A stretch of DNA of 64,000 nucleotides from positions 124,001 through 188,000 of the forward strand of contig JAVYIG010000871.1 in the NCBI GenBank assembly GCA_035222895.1, given 5' to 3'. The DNA comes from Strongylocentrotus droebachiensis. Its lineage: Eukaryota; Echinodermata; Echinoidea; Camarodonta; Strongylocentrotidae. This document shows positions 24,411 through 35,100 of the stretch, piece after piece. The stretch's first letter is position 1. Each line of letters begins with the position of its first letter. The position numbers and the translations under genes were made by a program. A model generated the notes under the pieces. The model ran no database searches. It was not told where the DNA came from and saw only the letters and a list, made by a program, of their open reading frames with translations.

Positions 24411-24796
24411 TTAAAAGCATCGTTTAACAATGTTTAATCTGAGATGCACGGCCCTACATGTTATCAGTGTCTGTGATATGGTGTAATATTGAAGCCCTAT
24501 AAAAAAATCTCGCTTCAAACTGATCAAGAAGTGCCTCAAAAAGTAAAAATCTTTGAGTGACCGGTTTTACCATACTCATTTTCCCCAATTGACTGTAGTG
24601 TTATGAAAACCGTTTGGCAAACTCAAAATTTGGTTTCGATTTCCAATCATAAATTTCTTGATAATCAGACAGGCGATCGGCTTGAAAAAGTAATGGGGTT
24701 CCTGACTGACCAACAGGTTTATAATTATCATTGCAGCATTAGCTAAATCCAGCATTTTGTTTCGGAATCTGAGACAAAGTTACCGGATCCCTTTAA
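24411..24796 (+). mobile_element. TTAA-flanked ~375 bp repeat, copy A
   Basis: The body is 24415-24792, bounded by TTAA at 24411-24414 and 24793-24796. Shared blocks with 35534-35906 (inverted) and 61967-62313 (direct): GGCATCGTTTAACAATG-like start, AATCTGAGATGCACGGCCCT, GTGTCTGTGATATGG, AATATTGAAGCCCTAT, GACCGGTTTTACCATACTCA, TTGATAATCAGACAGGCGAT, TTCCTGACTGACC, CTAAATCCAG. Only very short terminal repeats (AGG-AT). It sits inside one unit of the 158 bp array and shares its right TTAA with the next element. Confidence 0.85.
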
Positions 24797-24997
24797 AGGC
24801 AGGCTTTACTACTTCAGCTAGAAGGGATTAGACCACCCAACGAGCCAGCGAGGTCACTGTGACAGGTGGATATCTCCTTAACTCAGCTCTCATTTAACAT
24901 AAGAAAAAGAGGATCATGGGGGACCAACAGCCACCGATTGGTGAATTTTTCTATATAGAGGGAGCAAGTAGCTACAAGTAGGACAGTGTGCCTTTAA
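24793..24997 (+). mobile_element. TTAA-flanked ~185 bp repeat, copy 2
   Basis: The body is 24797-24993 between TTAA at 24793-24796 and 24994-24997. Same family as 12735-12918 (inverted), 41445-41630 and 56756-56944. It lies immediately after the 375 bp element, so the series TTAA-element-TTAA-element-TTAA is embedded in a single satellite unit. Confidence 0.85.
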
Positions 24998-25262
24998 CGT
25001 CTCTCGGATGAAACGTAGCCAAAGTTTGATTTTGCTAGTCGTACACAGGTCATCTTTGGCAGACGTAGTGCTGCGTAGGAGTGCTGACGTAGCACTGCGT
25101 AATATATAAAGTCCAAATTCCAAATAAAATCAAAATTTACGTCATTCATCTTTAACGTCTCTCGGATGAAACGCAACCAAAGTCTGACTTGCTAGTTGTA
25201 CACAGGTCGTCTTTGGCAGAGGCAGTGTTGCGTAGGACGATTGACGCAGGGCTGCGTTGGCG

Positions 25263-26086
25263 ACTAGACGTTGATGTGCCCTGTTAAAGTGATATTGTTT
25301 AACAAATAACCGAATACAAAGTTAACAATACAAACATTGCGTATAATTACTGGTGTATAATTACTGTCACAGGCAATTGTATTGCAGATGTATATGCACC
25401 TTTCATAACGCAATCGAAATGATTCACCATGCGTATTTGGCATTAGGATATGGACTATAATTGATGTTGAGTCATGAACGGCACACTGCTTAATTTCTTA
25501 AACGAGGATTGTAAAACAGCGATTAAGTCACTGGAAGCATTGTCACACATTCATTTGACTAGTACACCCACTTTCACTGTATAGGCCTATGTCTGTAAGC
25601 CTTTCTACCCTTTAAAGTGACTCAGTAACATCGTTGAAGGTTGATGAAAAAACTGCGTAATTTTTGTATGAAATGCTACTTATTATATTCTTTCTGCTGT
25701 ACTAACCCTCTAACACTAACAAGCAAAAAATCCTGAAAAAATTACCAAACCACAAAGATATTTATGGTTTCCTTTGAAGGCGTCAATGTGCGACACCCTC
25801 TAACAGTAAAGTCTCCCAACCATTTTTGAATTTTCCCAACCGTTTTCCCATGAAAATAAGACATAAACCAAGCTTTTAAAAATCTGTCAACACTTGAATG
25901 TCTAGAATGGTATATAGAGCCGATTTATTGTTTTGTGACGATTTACATTCACCTAAAATGAAATTTAATTGTAATAATAAAGTTTGGAGAATTAAGGAAT
26001 CGATCAGATCAGTTTTCCCAATTGTTATCATTAATAAGGATTTTTTTCACTCAAACTTTCAGCTTATCTTTAATTGTAAATCTAGC
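25263..26086. other. AT-rich spacer, no gene
   Basis: No gene recognised. The motif ATAGGCCTAT occurs near 25582. Confidence 0.4.
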
Positions 26087-26287
26087 ATTGAAGTCAGGCG
26101 CGTACGCAGGATTTTTTCAAGGGGGGGGGGGGGTTTAACATTTATAAATCGGTCCGAAAATTTCGCAACGACTCAGCCAGCCGCTGAATAAGCGGGGGGG
26201 GGGGGGGGGGGGGGGTAAGAGGTCACATTTTTTTTTTTTTTTTTGGTCCCAAAAAAATCGCAACGACTCAGCCGACCGCTGAATAAG

Positions 26288-26339
<52 letters not shown>

Positions 26340-26618
26340 AAGAGGACACTTTTTTTTTTTTTTTTAAGTTTGGAAATTTGACATTTTGGGGGGGGTAAGG
26401 TCACCTTTTTTAGGTCGGCCATGGGAATAATTTTTTTTTTTTTTTTTTTTTTTTTAATAATTAAAAAAAAAAAAAAAAAAAAAAAAAATATCCAAAAGGG
26501 GGGGGGGTTTTAGGTTTTTTTTAGGGGGGTTTACACACAAAAAATTTCCAAAGGGGGGGGGTTTAACCCCCCAAACTCCCCCCCCCCCCCCCCCCCTGCG
26601 TACGCGCCTGATTGAAGT
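26087..26618. mobile_element. hAT-like element filled with homopolymers
   Basis: The body is 26095-26610. Perfect 16 bp terminal inverted repeats CAGGCGCGTACGCAGG. Identical 8 bp flanks ATTGAAGT at 26087-26094 and 26611-26618 are the target duplication; 8 bp is the hAT-superfamily length. The interior is dominated by G runs (26121-26132, 26196-26215 and one of about 47 nt at 26292-26338), T runs (about 20 nt at 26228-26244, 26350-26365 and 26430-26455), an A run at 26463-26488 and a C run near 26577-26596. The unit GCAACGACTCAGCC, GACCGCTGAATAAGCGG is present twice (near 26164 and 26261). The polyproline and polyglycine frames here are artefacts of the tracts. Exact run lengths may be unreliable. 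Confidence 0.85.
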
Positions 26619-26774
26619 CACTACCTTAGCACTATTTCCTCTCATTTGAACAATGCTATTAAGTCCCTTCAATGACAATTATCATTACGTAACATTTATA
26701 AATTGATTTAACCTCCTAGTGTTCTTTTGTAAATAAGGCAACATTTGTAATTGAAATCTTAAAGGTACTCCAGG

Positions 26775-26929
26775 GCCCTGTCTTACAAAGAGTTGATATC
26801 AATCGCAACTTATTTGCGATAGATATCAATCGCAACTATGTACATTATAGACAGGAGCCTGCAAACTTGCGATTGATTAGAGGACTTGCGATTGATTTGG
26901 ATCAATCGCAACTCTTTGTAAGACAGGGC
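26775..26929. mobile_element. 155 bp MITE, GCCCTGTCTTACAAAGAG termini
   Basis: Perfect 21 bp terminal inverted repeats beginning GCCCTGTCTTACAAAGAGTT. Internal copies of ATCAATCGCAACT and its complement make most of the element self-complementary. No clear target duplication. The terminus is one I recall as common in echinoderm and amphioxus sequence. Confidence 0.85.
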
Positions 26930-27175
26930 ACAGGTCTTATTATGCACAATTAGGCGAAAAATAATTGCGTCACCAGATTTTAAAAAATAACATAGAATGC
27001 GGGCTTGAGTTCGTGTGGGTGTGTGTTTCTGTACGTGTGTGTGTTGGGGTTTCTGTTGTTTATCTTGCAAAATATAGGTGTCGCCAATTTGTTGCTGCCA
27101 AATTGCAATCTTTATGTTGTATACTACGAGACATTTAATACTCAGCATGTGTCGGCTTCGATAATACAACTAATG

Positions 27176-27324
27176 ATTATGTATAATGATAACAATGATG
27201 GTAATAATAATACTTAACAATAATTACAATAAGAATGATAATAATATTAATGATAATATAAAAATTACTACAACAATGACAACCACTACTACTACTACTA
27301 CTACTACCACTACTACTACTGCTG

Positions 27325-27361
<37 letters not shown>

Positions 27362-27480
27362 CGATAACGATAGTAATGATAATGATATAAATAACAAGGA
27401 TGATGATAATAATAATGATATTAATAACGATAATGATAATGATAATTATGATATCAATGAAAATAATAGTATCGAGCAAT
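27176..27480. repeat. (AAT)/(ACT) trinucleotide microsatellite block
   Basis: ATAATGATAA-type repeats flank a compact (CTA)n stretch at about 27283-27361. Polyserine and polythreonine frames on the two strands are repeat translations. Confidence 0.9.
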
Positions 27481-28715
27481 ATTATTACAGAGCATCAACA
27501 ATAAATATATAAATAATTATATTATTAAGAAAAAAGGGAAAATTGCTATGAAAATAAAAAAAGTAAATAAATGGAAAATAAATAAAAGGTAATAGCCTAC
27601 ACATACATGCACGTAAAAAGGTGAATAAGTAAAGTAATAAAGTAATAAATATAATAAAATTATATAGTCAATGTGAAATAGAACCTCCCCTTTAAGATAC
27701 CTCTATTCATCCATTCCATAATTGCGTTGTATATTATCGATCTCGAGGTCCAAAAAAGAAGAAGGTTGTACCTTCGAGATTGTGAATGGAGTACGTTTCA
27801 AGGAAAACAAATTGGATAGGATCAATATAGAGATGGAGCCTAATCTCCATTCAGACTAGCAGTGATATTTATCAAACAGCTTGAGAAAATAGTAGACCTA
27901 TACGATAGGTACTATTTTTTCCAAGTCTGAACGATAACGAAGAAACGCATGTCGTACAGTGGAATGGGAGTTGCAACATCGTTTTGAACTCAAACTGGAT
28001 AAAGACTCACGGTCCTTCGCTAGTGTGGAAACGAAGCATTTAACTTTGTGAGTTTATGATGAGCAGGTACTGATTATCTGATATCATCGGCCAACAGTAA
28101 TGTTCTCCGCCCTAGCAATACCACATGACGTAGGCTGATACTAAACATTGCATGTTAAGCCGATTACCACAAAATCTGATTTGTTTAGACGACGTGCATT
28201 TGTATGCCTTTTCTCATCCCAGATTAACGCCCCATATTAGGATGATTATCTTTTCCACGTTTATTTATACGGTTTTTGCATAAATGTCTCTTGTGTGAAT
28301 GCCCTTTAAATGGGCGCGTCGTCTTTATTCAAACTGGGTCGTTGTTTTGCGTCTTGGAATAGCACAAGATGGTTCCATCAGGGAGCCTTTAATGAGGAAA
28401 CCTTGTGCCTTTTGTATTAAGACATAGCATCGTGGGTCTCGGAATCAGCATTGTTTTCCCTAAAAGGCCCTCTTAAGATTTTAATCTGCCTCAAATGACG
28501 TGTGCATATTACACAATATTATTGATAGAGTAAACAAACGCGTGATATTAGGAGAAATGATGAGAAGGGGATCGAAACTTGTTTTGAAATGACGAGCGAA
28601 AGATGGAGAAATTCGCATGATGCTAATGATTGCTTACAAGATAGGGATACTACAGATATAAGCAAAGTAGAAGGAGAAGGGGAAAAGAATATGGACATGA
28701 TCCAAATTACCTACC
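27481..28715. other. AT-rich spacer, no gene
   Basis: No gene recognised. 27520-27670 is A/T-rich with AAATAAATAAA-like runs. Confidence 0.45.
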
Positions 28716-28800
28716 CGATCTCTCTCTCTCTCTTTCTTTCTCTGAATATCTCTCTCTCTCTCTCTCTCTTCCTTTCTATCTTACTCTCTTTAAATATTTC
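28716..28800. repeat. (CT)n tract
   Basis: Pyrimidine microsatellite, (CT)n at about 28718-28770. The overlapping frame at 28589-28846 becomes Ser/Leu-rich here and is not a gene. Confidence 0.85.
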
Positions 28801-29175
28801 TTCTTTTGGCTGTATATATATTTTTCCTGCTTCCTTTTGGACATGATTGTCTAAATAGCCTGATGCACATCTACACTGTTTCTCATCACCTTGCCTTTAA
28901 TGGGCTCGCGCTCTTCAAGCTTGATAACAATCTTTTTTTTTTTGTCCTCCATATATTCCATATAGTAGCGAAGGGATGCCGAAACGCAAAGAAGATGGTG
29001 ACATAAAGAGCGGAAAAATAACGGAACCAACATGCCCGGTTTTAAAAGGATGTAGAGTCGAGGGGAATAACGATTTGAGAGGAAAAAGACCCTTAGAAGA
29101 TAACACACGTTACAATGATCCTACAACACATTCTTCGACGACAGTCGATATTCCTACGCTAACCTAATTCCTAAA

Positions 29176-29176
29176 T

Positions 29177-29207
<31 letters not shown>

Positions 29208-29575
29208 AATGAGAAATGAGTGAGAGACTATTCAGAGAGATGTGAAACACTAAAATATGTAGATCATTTTAACGAAACATGCATAACATGGAGAACGAGA
29301 AACAGAGAGAAACAGAGAGGGAGAGAGAGAGAGAGAGATGAGAAAAGAGTGAGAGAATATTAAGAGAGATGTGAAACACTAAAATATGTAGATCATTGTA
29401 ACGAAACATGCATGACATGGAGAAAGAGAAACAGAGAGGAACAGAGAGGGAGAGAGAGAGAGAGAGAGGGAGTGAGTGAGAAGAGATGGAAAATAAGAAA
29501 CTGAGAGGAATAGAAAAAGAAAGAGAGGGAGAGATAGAGAGAGAAAGGGGGATAGAAAGATATAGAGAGGGGTCC
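29176..29575. repeat. (GA)n tract with 129 bp tandem duplication
   Basis: GA-rich block. Embedded are two near-identical units carrying GTGAAACACTAAAATATGTA and CGAAACATGCAT, with GTGAAACAC starting at 29242 and 29371, an offset of 129 bp. The long minus-strand Ser/Leu frames are spurious. Confidence 0.85.
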
Positions 29576-29584
29576 ACTAAAAGA

Positions 29585-30277
29585 ATGGAAACGATCACTA
29601 TTTATCCCCATCTGTAAAGCTAACGTTATTGAATATGTAACAAATAAATAAAAACAGATTATTTAATGCCAATGACCTACAGTCAGTCTGAAAAAAAAGA
29701 TATAATTTCTTCTATCAATTACCAGGCAATAATGTGGCGCCAGTTCTAGCACAGTTTGATTATTTCATAGAATAACAAGTACCCCATAAAAAAGCTGCTG
29801 TTTAAATTCAAAGTTGCGATATGCATCTAATGGTTCGTAAAGATGCTGTATGCCGTAAAGACAGCTATTGCATTGATAGTAAAAAGATACTTTACCTCTT
29901 GCATACGAGATCATTAAGCATGTTATGCAACTTTGAGTATCTTTATGACCATGAACAGCCATTTCAATTGGTCTACATGGATTTTCTTGGGTAGAAAACA
30001 ATCAAGAAATTCGAATAACAGTCTCAAGATACAGATGCCCTGGCGATGAGACAATTACAATTAGGATGACAATTATCGTGGAAAAAAACCTGTTATAAAT
30101 TTATGCTACTGGTATTATGAATTAATGCTACTGGTTTAGTAACAGATGAAGGTGACCTTCTCGTTATATGAGTCATAACGACAGCACAAACATAGTGACG
30201 GGAAAGGGAAGAAATTGCCCTTGATGAAACATGAATTTATGAAACATCTGCCACACATTTTACCCATGTGATCCAGG
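29585..30277. other. AT-rich spacer, no gene
   Basis: No gene recognised. A short local duplication ATGCTACTGGT... occurs near 30103 and 30125. Confidence 0.4.
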
Positions 30278-30825
30278 TTAAAGGGAAAGTCCACCCCCAA
30301 AATAAGTTTGTTTCGATAGAGGCAGAATAATAAGAAAATCAGGTGAGTGAAAGTTTGAGCAAATTCTGAATGAAAATAAGAAAGTTATGAATTATTGAAG
30401 TTGTGATCAATCAAATACAAATTGGCAACTCTGTGACTTATTATACGAGCTCTCCTTCATTTGCTTTGTGCATAATATTCCATAAAATCATGTTTTCTTC
30501 GTTATTGATGACGGAATATATATTTGTTCCTTGCAGGGGGAGTATAGAAACATATTTGCAATTATTATATTTAGGGTGCATGTATGGTTGAAATTTTTCT
30601 TGAGGGAAAATGAAAATTTTAGATTTTTTTAATACTAAGCAAATGGAAGTTGAGCTCGCATTTTACGTCATAGAGTTGCCAATTTGTGTTTGATTGATCA
30701 CAACTTAAAAAATCCTAACTTCCTTATTTTTAATCGGAATTTGCTCAAACTTTCACTGACTTGTTTCTCTCATTTTTCTACTCCTATTAAAACTAACTTA
30801 ATTTCAGGGTGGACTTCCCCTTTAA
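30278..30825. mobile_element. TTAA-flanked foldback MITE, AAGTCCACCCC family
   Basis: The body is 30282-30821 with TTAA at 30278-30281 and 30822-30825. Left arm: AGGGAAAGTCCACCCC, AAAGTTTGAGCAAATTCTGA, AATAAGAAAGTTATG, TCAATCAAATACAAATTGGC. The inverted right arm: AGGGGAAGTCCACCCTGAAA, AAAGTTTGAGCAAATTCCGA, TGATCAATCAAACACAAATT. The arms match over about 150 bp. It is a shorter relative of 22646-23424. Confidence 0.9.
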
Positions 30826-30839
30826 ATTAATGGTTTTAC

Positions 30840-30965
30840 ATGAGTATAATAATAATAATGATACAAATATTCATAATGATTATAATAATAAAAATAATAT
30901 AATACATGACAATAACAAATCAATAATCATATTAATAATGATAATAATAATTATATATAGCCCAC
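30840..30965. repeat. (AAT)n-rich microsatellite
   Basis: AATAATAATG, AATAATAAAAATAAT and similar runs, possibly the tail of a degenerate SINE since GGCGCTTTATCAG follows at about 31020. Confidence 0.6.
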
Positions 30966-31512
30966 CTGATTATCAAACACCCCTGTATAGTGCATAATAA
31001 AATTATTATGAAGAATGAAGGCGCTTTATCAGTGAAAGAGAAGTTGCTTGTAAAGGAATCGGGAAAATGTTGTATGACCGTACTTTACACTATGATAAAC
31101 AGATGCAGAGTGATATATGCTTCATTAAATAATTGATTGATTAGGGTAATGATGTTGTGCAACGTAATGAGATCAGTCCTCCAGCCATACGATAATGTTG
31201 ACTTTCAATTCGTCTTCTTCAACGCAGTGCAGGCGGCTACTATTTACAATTCAATCTATGTTGGGATTTCATGACGGAGCTGCAGTGGTTTATAGCCGCA
31301 AGTTGTGTTTGCATGAGACAATAAAAGCATGATTTAATTGAATTAAAGACAGCTGAGTTTATCCTTTTCATGTATCAGATTTGGGAGGGATAATTATGCT
31401 CTTGGAATGCGATTATAAATGAATAAACAATAATCGTATCATGATAAATATGCAACATCGTGAAATAAAAGTATTCTTGAGTGCAAGCAATCCTAATAAA
31501 GATCGATGCAAG

Positions 31513-31690
31513 CACAGTGAAACCTGTCTATAAAGACCACACAAGGGATACAAGAAAAGTGGTCTTCATAGGCAGGTTGTCTTTATGTACAGGTGCCTTA
31601 GTACATGTTTATAAAATTAGAAACCATTTTCAAGGGAAACAAAAAATGTGGTCTTTGTAGACAGGACGTCACTAAAGCAGGTTTGACTGT
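31513..31690. mobile_element. ~178 bp MITE, ACAGTNAAACCTG termini
   Basis: ACAGTGAAACCTG (31513-31525) and CAGGTTTGACTGT (31678-31690) are inverted with one mismatch. Internal GTCTATAAAGACCAC pairs with GTGGTCTTTGTAGAC, and GTGGTCTTCATAGGCAGG lies between them. Elements with this terminus are common in invertebrate genomes by recollection. A target duplication cannot be defined. Confidence 0.75.
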
Positions 31691-31698
31691 ATTACTGT

Positions 31699-32006
31699 TG
31701 AGTTTAATATTTCAAAATGTGTTTCTCCCGCTTTTAAAGACTTCTTTTTTGGAGGAAAGCGGTGGGAGTGTTTTCAACCAAGTTTAACCGAGCAACGCTA
31801 CCATTTCTACAAGTCAAGCTGGATTTATTGCTCGTAGCAGAATATGGTGTCCCTACAATTTTCAATCACACAATCCAAATGAAACAATAGAAAGTTTTTC
31901 AAAATAGATTACATAGATCCGCGGTTGTAAGGGTTAAATGGGAGCAGCGTAAGGTCGGCGGCGAGGGAAATTTACCGTTTATTGACTTATCCAGTTAGTC
32001 TTGGTT
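31699..32006. repeat. Segmental duplication, copy 1 (uninterrupted)
   Basis: 308 bp unit. Blocks ATTTCAAAATGTGTTTCTCC, GGAGGAAAGCGGTGGGAGT, TTGCTCGTAG and ATATGGTGTCCCTACAATTT, then ATGAAACAATAGAAAGTTTT, match copy 2 starting at about 32007. The last 82 bp (about 31925-32006) match the promoter-like block at 36361-36440 almost exactly. Because the region between them is absent here, copy 1 serves as the empty-site reference for the foldback insertion in copy 2. Confidence 0.85.
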
Positions 32007-32195
32007 TGAGTTGAATATTTCAAAATGTGTTTCTCCCGCTTTTAAAGACTTCTTTTTTGGAGGAAAGCGGTGGGAGTATTTTTAATCAAAGTATAACAAA
32101 GCAACGCTATTTCTACAAGTCAAGCTAAATGTATTGCTCGTAGTGGAATATGGTGTCCCTACAATTTTCAATCACACATTTCAAATGAAACAATA
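32007..32195. repeat. Segmental duplication, copy 2 left part
   Basis: Matches copy 1 at an offset of about 308 bp up to ACAATA. It then breaks at the foldback element and resumes at 35508 with ATAGAAAGTTTTTCAAAATA up to about 35533. Confidence 0.85.
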
Positions 32196-35100
32196 TAGTC
32201 CTGTAGAAATTTTTCAGACCTGGAAAAGTTGATAAGTACAATGTTTTTTTGTTGATTCATGTTCTAGATGGGTATTGAAGTAATTTCAGCTTGGTTGCCA
32301 GCTCGGCAACCTTGAGCAACTTCTTTTATAGCCTAATTAGCATAATCATCTAATTATCATAATGTGCAATATGTAATAATGTTGCTAATCTCAATCCAGG
32401 AAGCCTGAAAACATGGATATTACGACTTTTCAAGAGTTCTCTATGACAAGGAATTCATTTATGACACCAATTTTTATTTTTAAGTAATGCAATTGATGTA
32501 ATATGTAATTATTGTACTATATAATAAGCCTAATTGGCATATTTGTAGAACATCAATTATCAACCTAAATCTAGGAAGCCTAAATAGTCATGTAGAAGTT
32601 TTCAGACCTGGAAAAGTTGTTAAGTACATTGAAGTAATTTGAAGTAATTTCAGCTTGGTTGCCAGCTCGGCAACCTTGAGCAACTTTTTTTATAGCCTAA
32701 TTAGCATAATCATCTAATTATCATATGTGCAATATGTAATAATGTTGCTAATCTCAATCCAGGAAGCCTGAAAACATGGATATTACGAATTTTCAAGAGT
32801 TCTCTATGATGACAAGGAATTCATTTATGACACCAATTTTTATTTTTATGTAAATAGTCTTAAATATCATAATTAGCATATCATGTACAATATATGGACT
32901 CCATTGTCATTGTTTATCTATAAAGCCTAAAAATGGTGCAATGCAACATTGTAAATCACTTTTGAAAGATTAATCATCAATTAATGAGAAGATATTTCAT
33001 GTATATGTAGTATAATTAGCCTAATTAGCATAATATTCTAATTAGCATATTATGTGCAATATGTAATAATGTTGCTAATCTCAATCCAGGAAGCCTGAAA
33101 ACATGAATAATATGACTTTTCAAAGGCTTTATATGACAAGGAATTCATGTATGACACCAATCTTTATTTTTAAGTAATGCAATTGTCTTAAATAGCATAA
33201 TATGGCATAATATGTACAATATATGGACTTCATTGTCATTGTTTATCTATAAAGCCCCAAAATGGTGCAATGCAACATTGTTAATCACTTTTAAAAGATT
33301 AATCATTATTCATGAGGAGATATTCCATGTATATGTAGTATAATTAGCCTAATTAGCATAATAATCTAATTAGCATATATGCAGTATGTAATAATGTTGT
33401 TAATCTTAATCCAGGAAGCCTGGAAACATGGATAGTGTGATTTTTCAAGGATTTTCCATGACGAGGAATTCATTTATGACACCAATATTTATTTTGGAGT
33501 AATGCAATTGTCTTAAATAGCATAATGAGCTAATTAGCATTATGTACGATATACATGTATGGACTTTATTGTCATTGTTTATCTATAAAGCCTAAAAATG
33601 GTGCAATGCAACATTGTAAATCACTTTTGAAAGACTACACATTAATTCATTAGAAGATATTCCATGTAGATGTCGTATAATTAGCCTAATTAGCATATAC
33701 ACTGTATGTGCCATATGTAATAATGTTGTTAATCTTAATACAGGAAGACTGAACACATGGATAATATGACTTTTCCTGGGTTTTCCATGACGAGGGATTC
33801 AGTTGTGACACCAGTTTTTATTTTAAAGTTATGCAATTGGCTTAATATGTAAATATTGTACTAATGCCTAATTAGCATATATGTAGAATATCAATTATTT
33901 GGGACTCTACTTAGCTTCACAAATTGTATGTCCAATGTGGTGGTTATCTTGGTCTTAAGGCAATGCTGTTGAACCTCATGAAATGTCTAGGAAATGACGG
34001 GGTCACCATACGCATTTATGGTTGGGCTTCAGTCATTGGATTTAGAGAGACTGTCGAAAACACACTGAAGATGGTTAAAGCAGATGATAATGATGAAACT
34101 GATGATGTGGTGAGACAGGTACGTACATAGGCCAGGGATGTTGAATACAACAGTGCGAACTATGATCTGTCTATGTTTACCAAAGCCAGAACCATTGAGA
34201 GGACAAGCCCGACGTTGCTCAAGCTGGTGGCAGAATTCCCGGAAAAGTCATATTATCCATGTTTTCAGACTTTCTGGATTGAGATTTATTTAGCAACATT
34301 ATACATATTGCGCATATTTGCTAATTGGGCTAATTATACTACATCTATACATGAACTATCTTCTCATGAATTAATAATTAGTCTTTCAAAAGTGTTTAAC
34401 AATGTTGCATTGCACCATCTTTAGGCTTTATAGATAAACAATGACAATGATGGAGTCCATATATTGTACATAATATGCTAATTATGATATTTAAGACTAT
34501 TTACATAAAAATAAAAATTGGTGTCATAAATGAATTCCTTGTCATCATAGAGAACTCTTGAAAATTCGTATTGTCCATGTTTTCAGGCTTCCTGGATTGA
34601 GATTAGCAACATTATTACATATTGCACATATGCTAATTAGATGATTATGCTAATTATGGCTATTAAAAAAGTTGCCCAAGGTTGCCAAGTTGGCAACCAA
34701 GCTGAAATTACTTCAAATTACTTCAATGTACTTAACAACTTTTCCAGGTCTGAAAACTTCTACATGACTATTTAGGCTTCCTAGATTTAGGTTGATAATT
34801 GATGTTCTACAAATATGCCAATTAGGCTTATTATATAGTACAATAATTACATATTACATCAATTGCATTACTTAAAAATAAAAACTGGTGTCATAAATGA
34901 ATCCCTCGTCATGAAATACCCTGGAAAAGTCATATTATTCATGTTTTCAGGGTTTTTTTTTATTAAGATTAGCAACATTATAACATATTGCACATAATTA
35001 GATTATTAGGCTAATTAGGCTAATTATACTATATCTACATGAAATATCTTCTCATGAATAAATGTGTCGTCTTTCAAAAGTGATTTACAATGTTGCATTG

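Larger units (their letters stand above)
23905..25262. repeat. 158 bp-period tandem array, interrupted by two transposons
   Basis: Units contain CTCTCGGATGAAACGCA, TTGCTAGTTGTACACAGGTC, GTCTTTGGCAGACGTAGTG, GTAGGAGTGCTGACGTAG and TTACGTCATTCATC. The block CGTCATTCATC falls at 23950, 24109, 24242, 24399 and 25140. Spacings are 159, 133 (one unit with an internal deletion) and 157. The 741 bp between the last two becomes 158 once the inserted 583 bp is removed. There are about five units, the first and last partial. The units have no open frame, and the spacing is far too long for CRISPR. Confidence 0.9.

Noticed and set aside
23950..25262. CRISPR-like regularly spaced repeat
   Set aside because: Unit length is about 158 bp with no short repeat/unique spacer alternation; it is a satellite array in a eukaryotic sequence.
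26135..26422. Polyproline protein
   Set aside because: Produced by G/C homopolymer runs inside the hAT-like element.
27177..27512. Polyserine/polythreonine proteins on opposite strands
   Set aside because: Both are readings of the same trinucleotide microsatellite.
31699..32190. Simple tandem repeat of a gene exon
   Set aside because: The duplicated segment has stops in all frames that I checked and extends across non-coding sequence, so it is treated as a segmental duplication.
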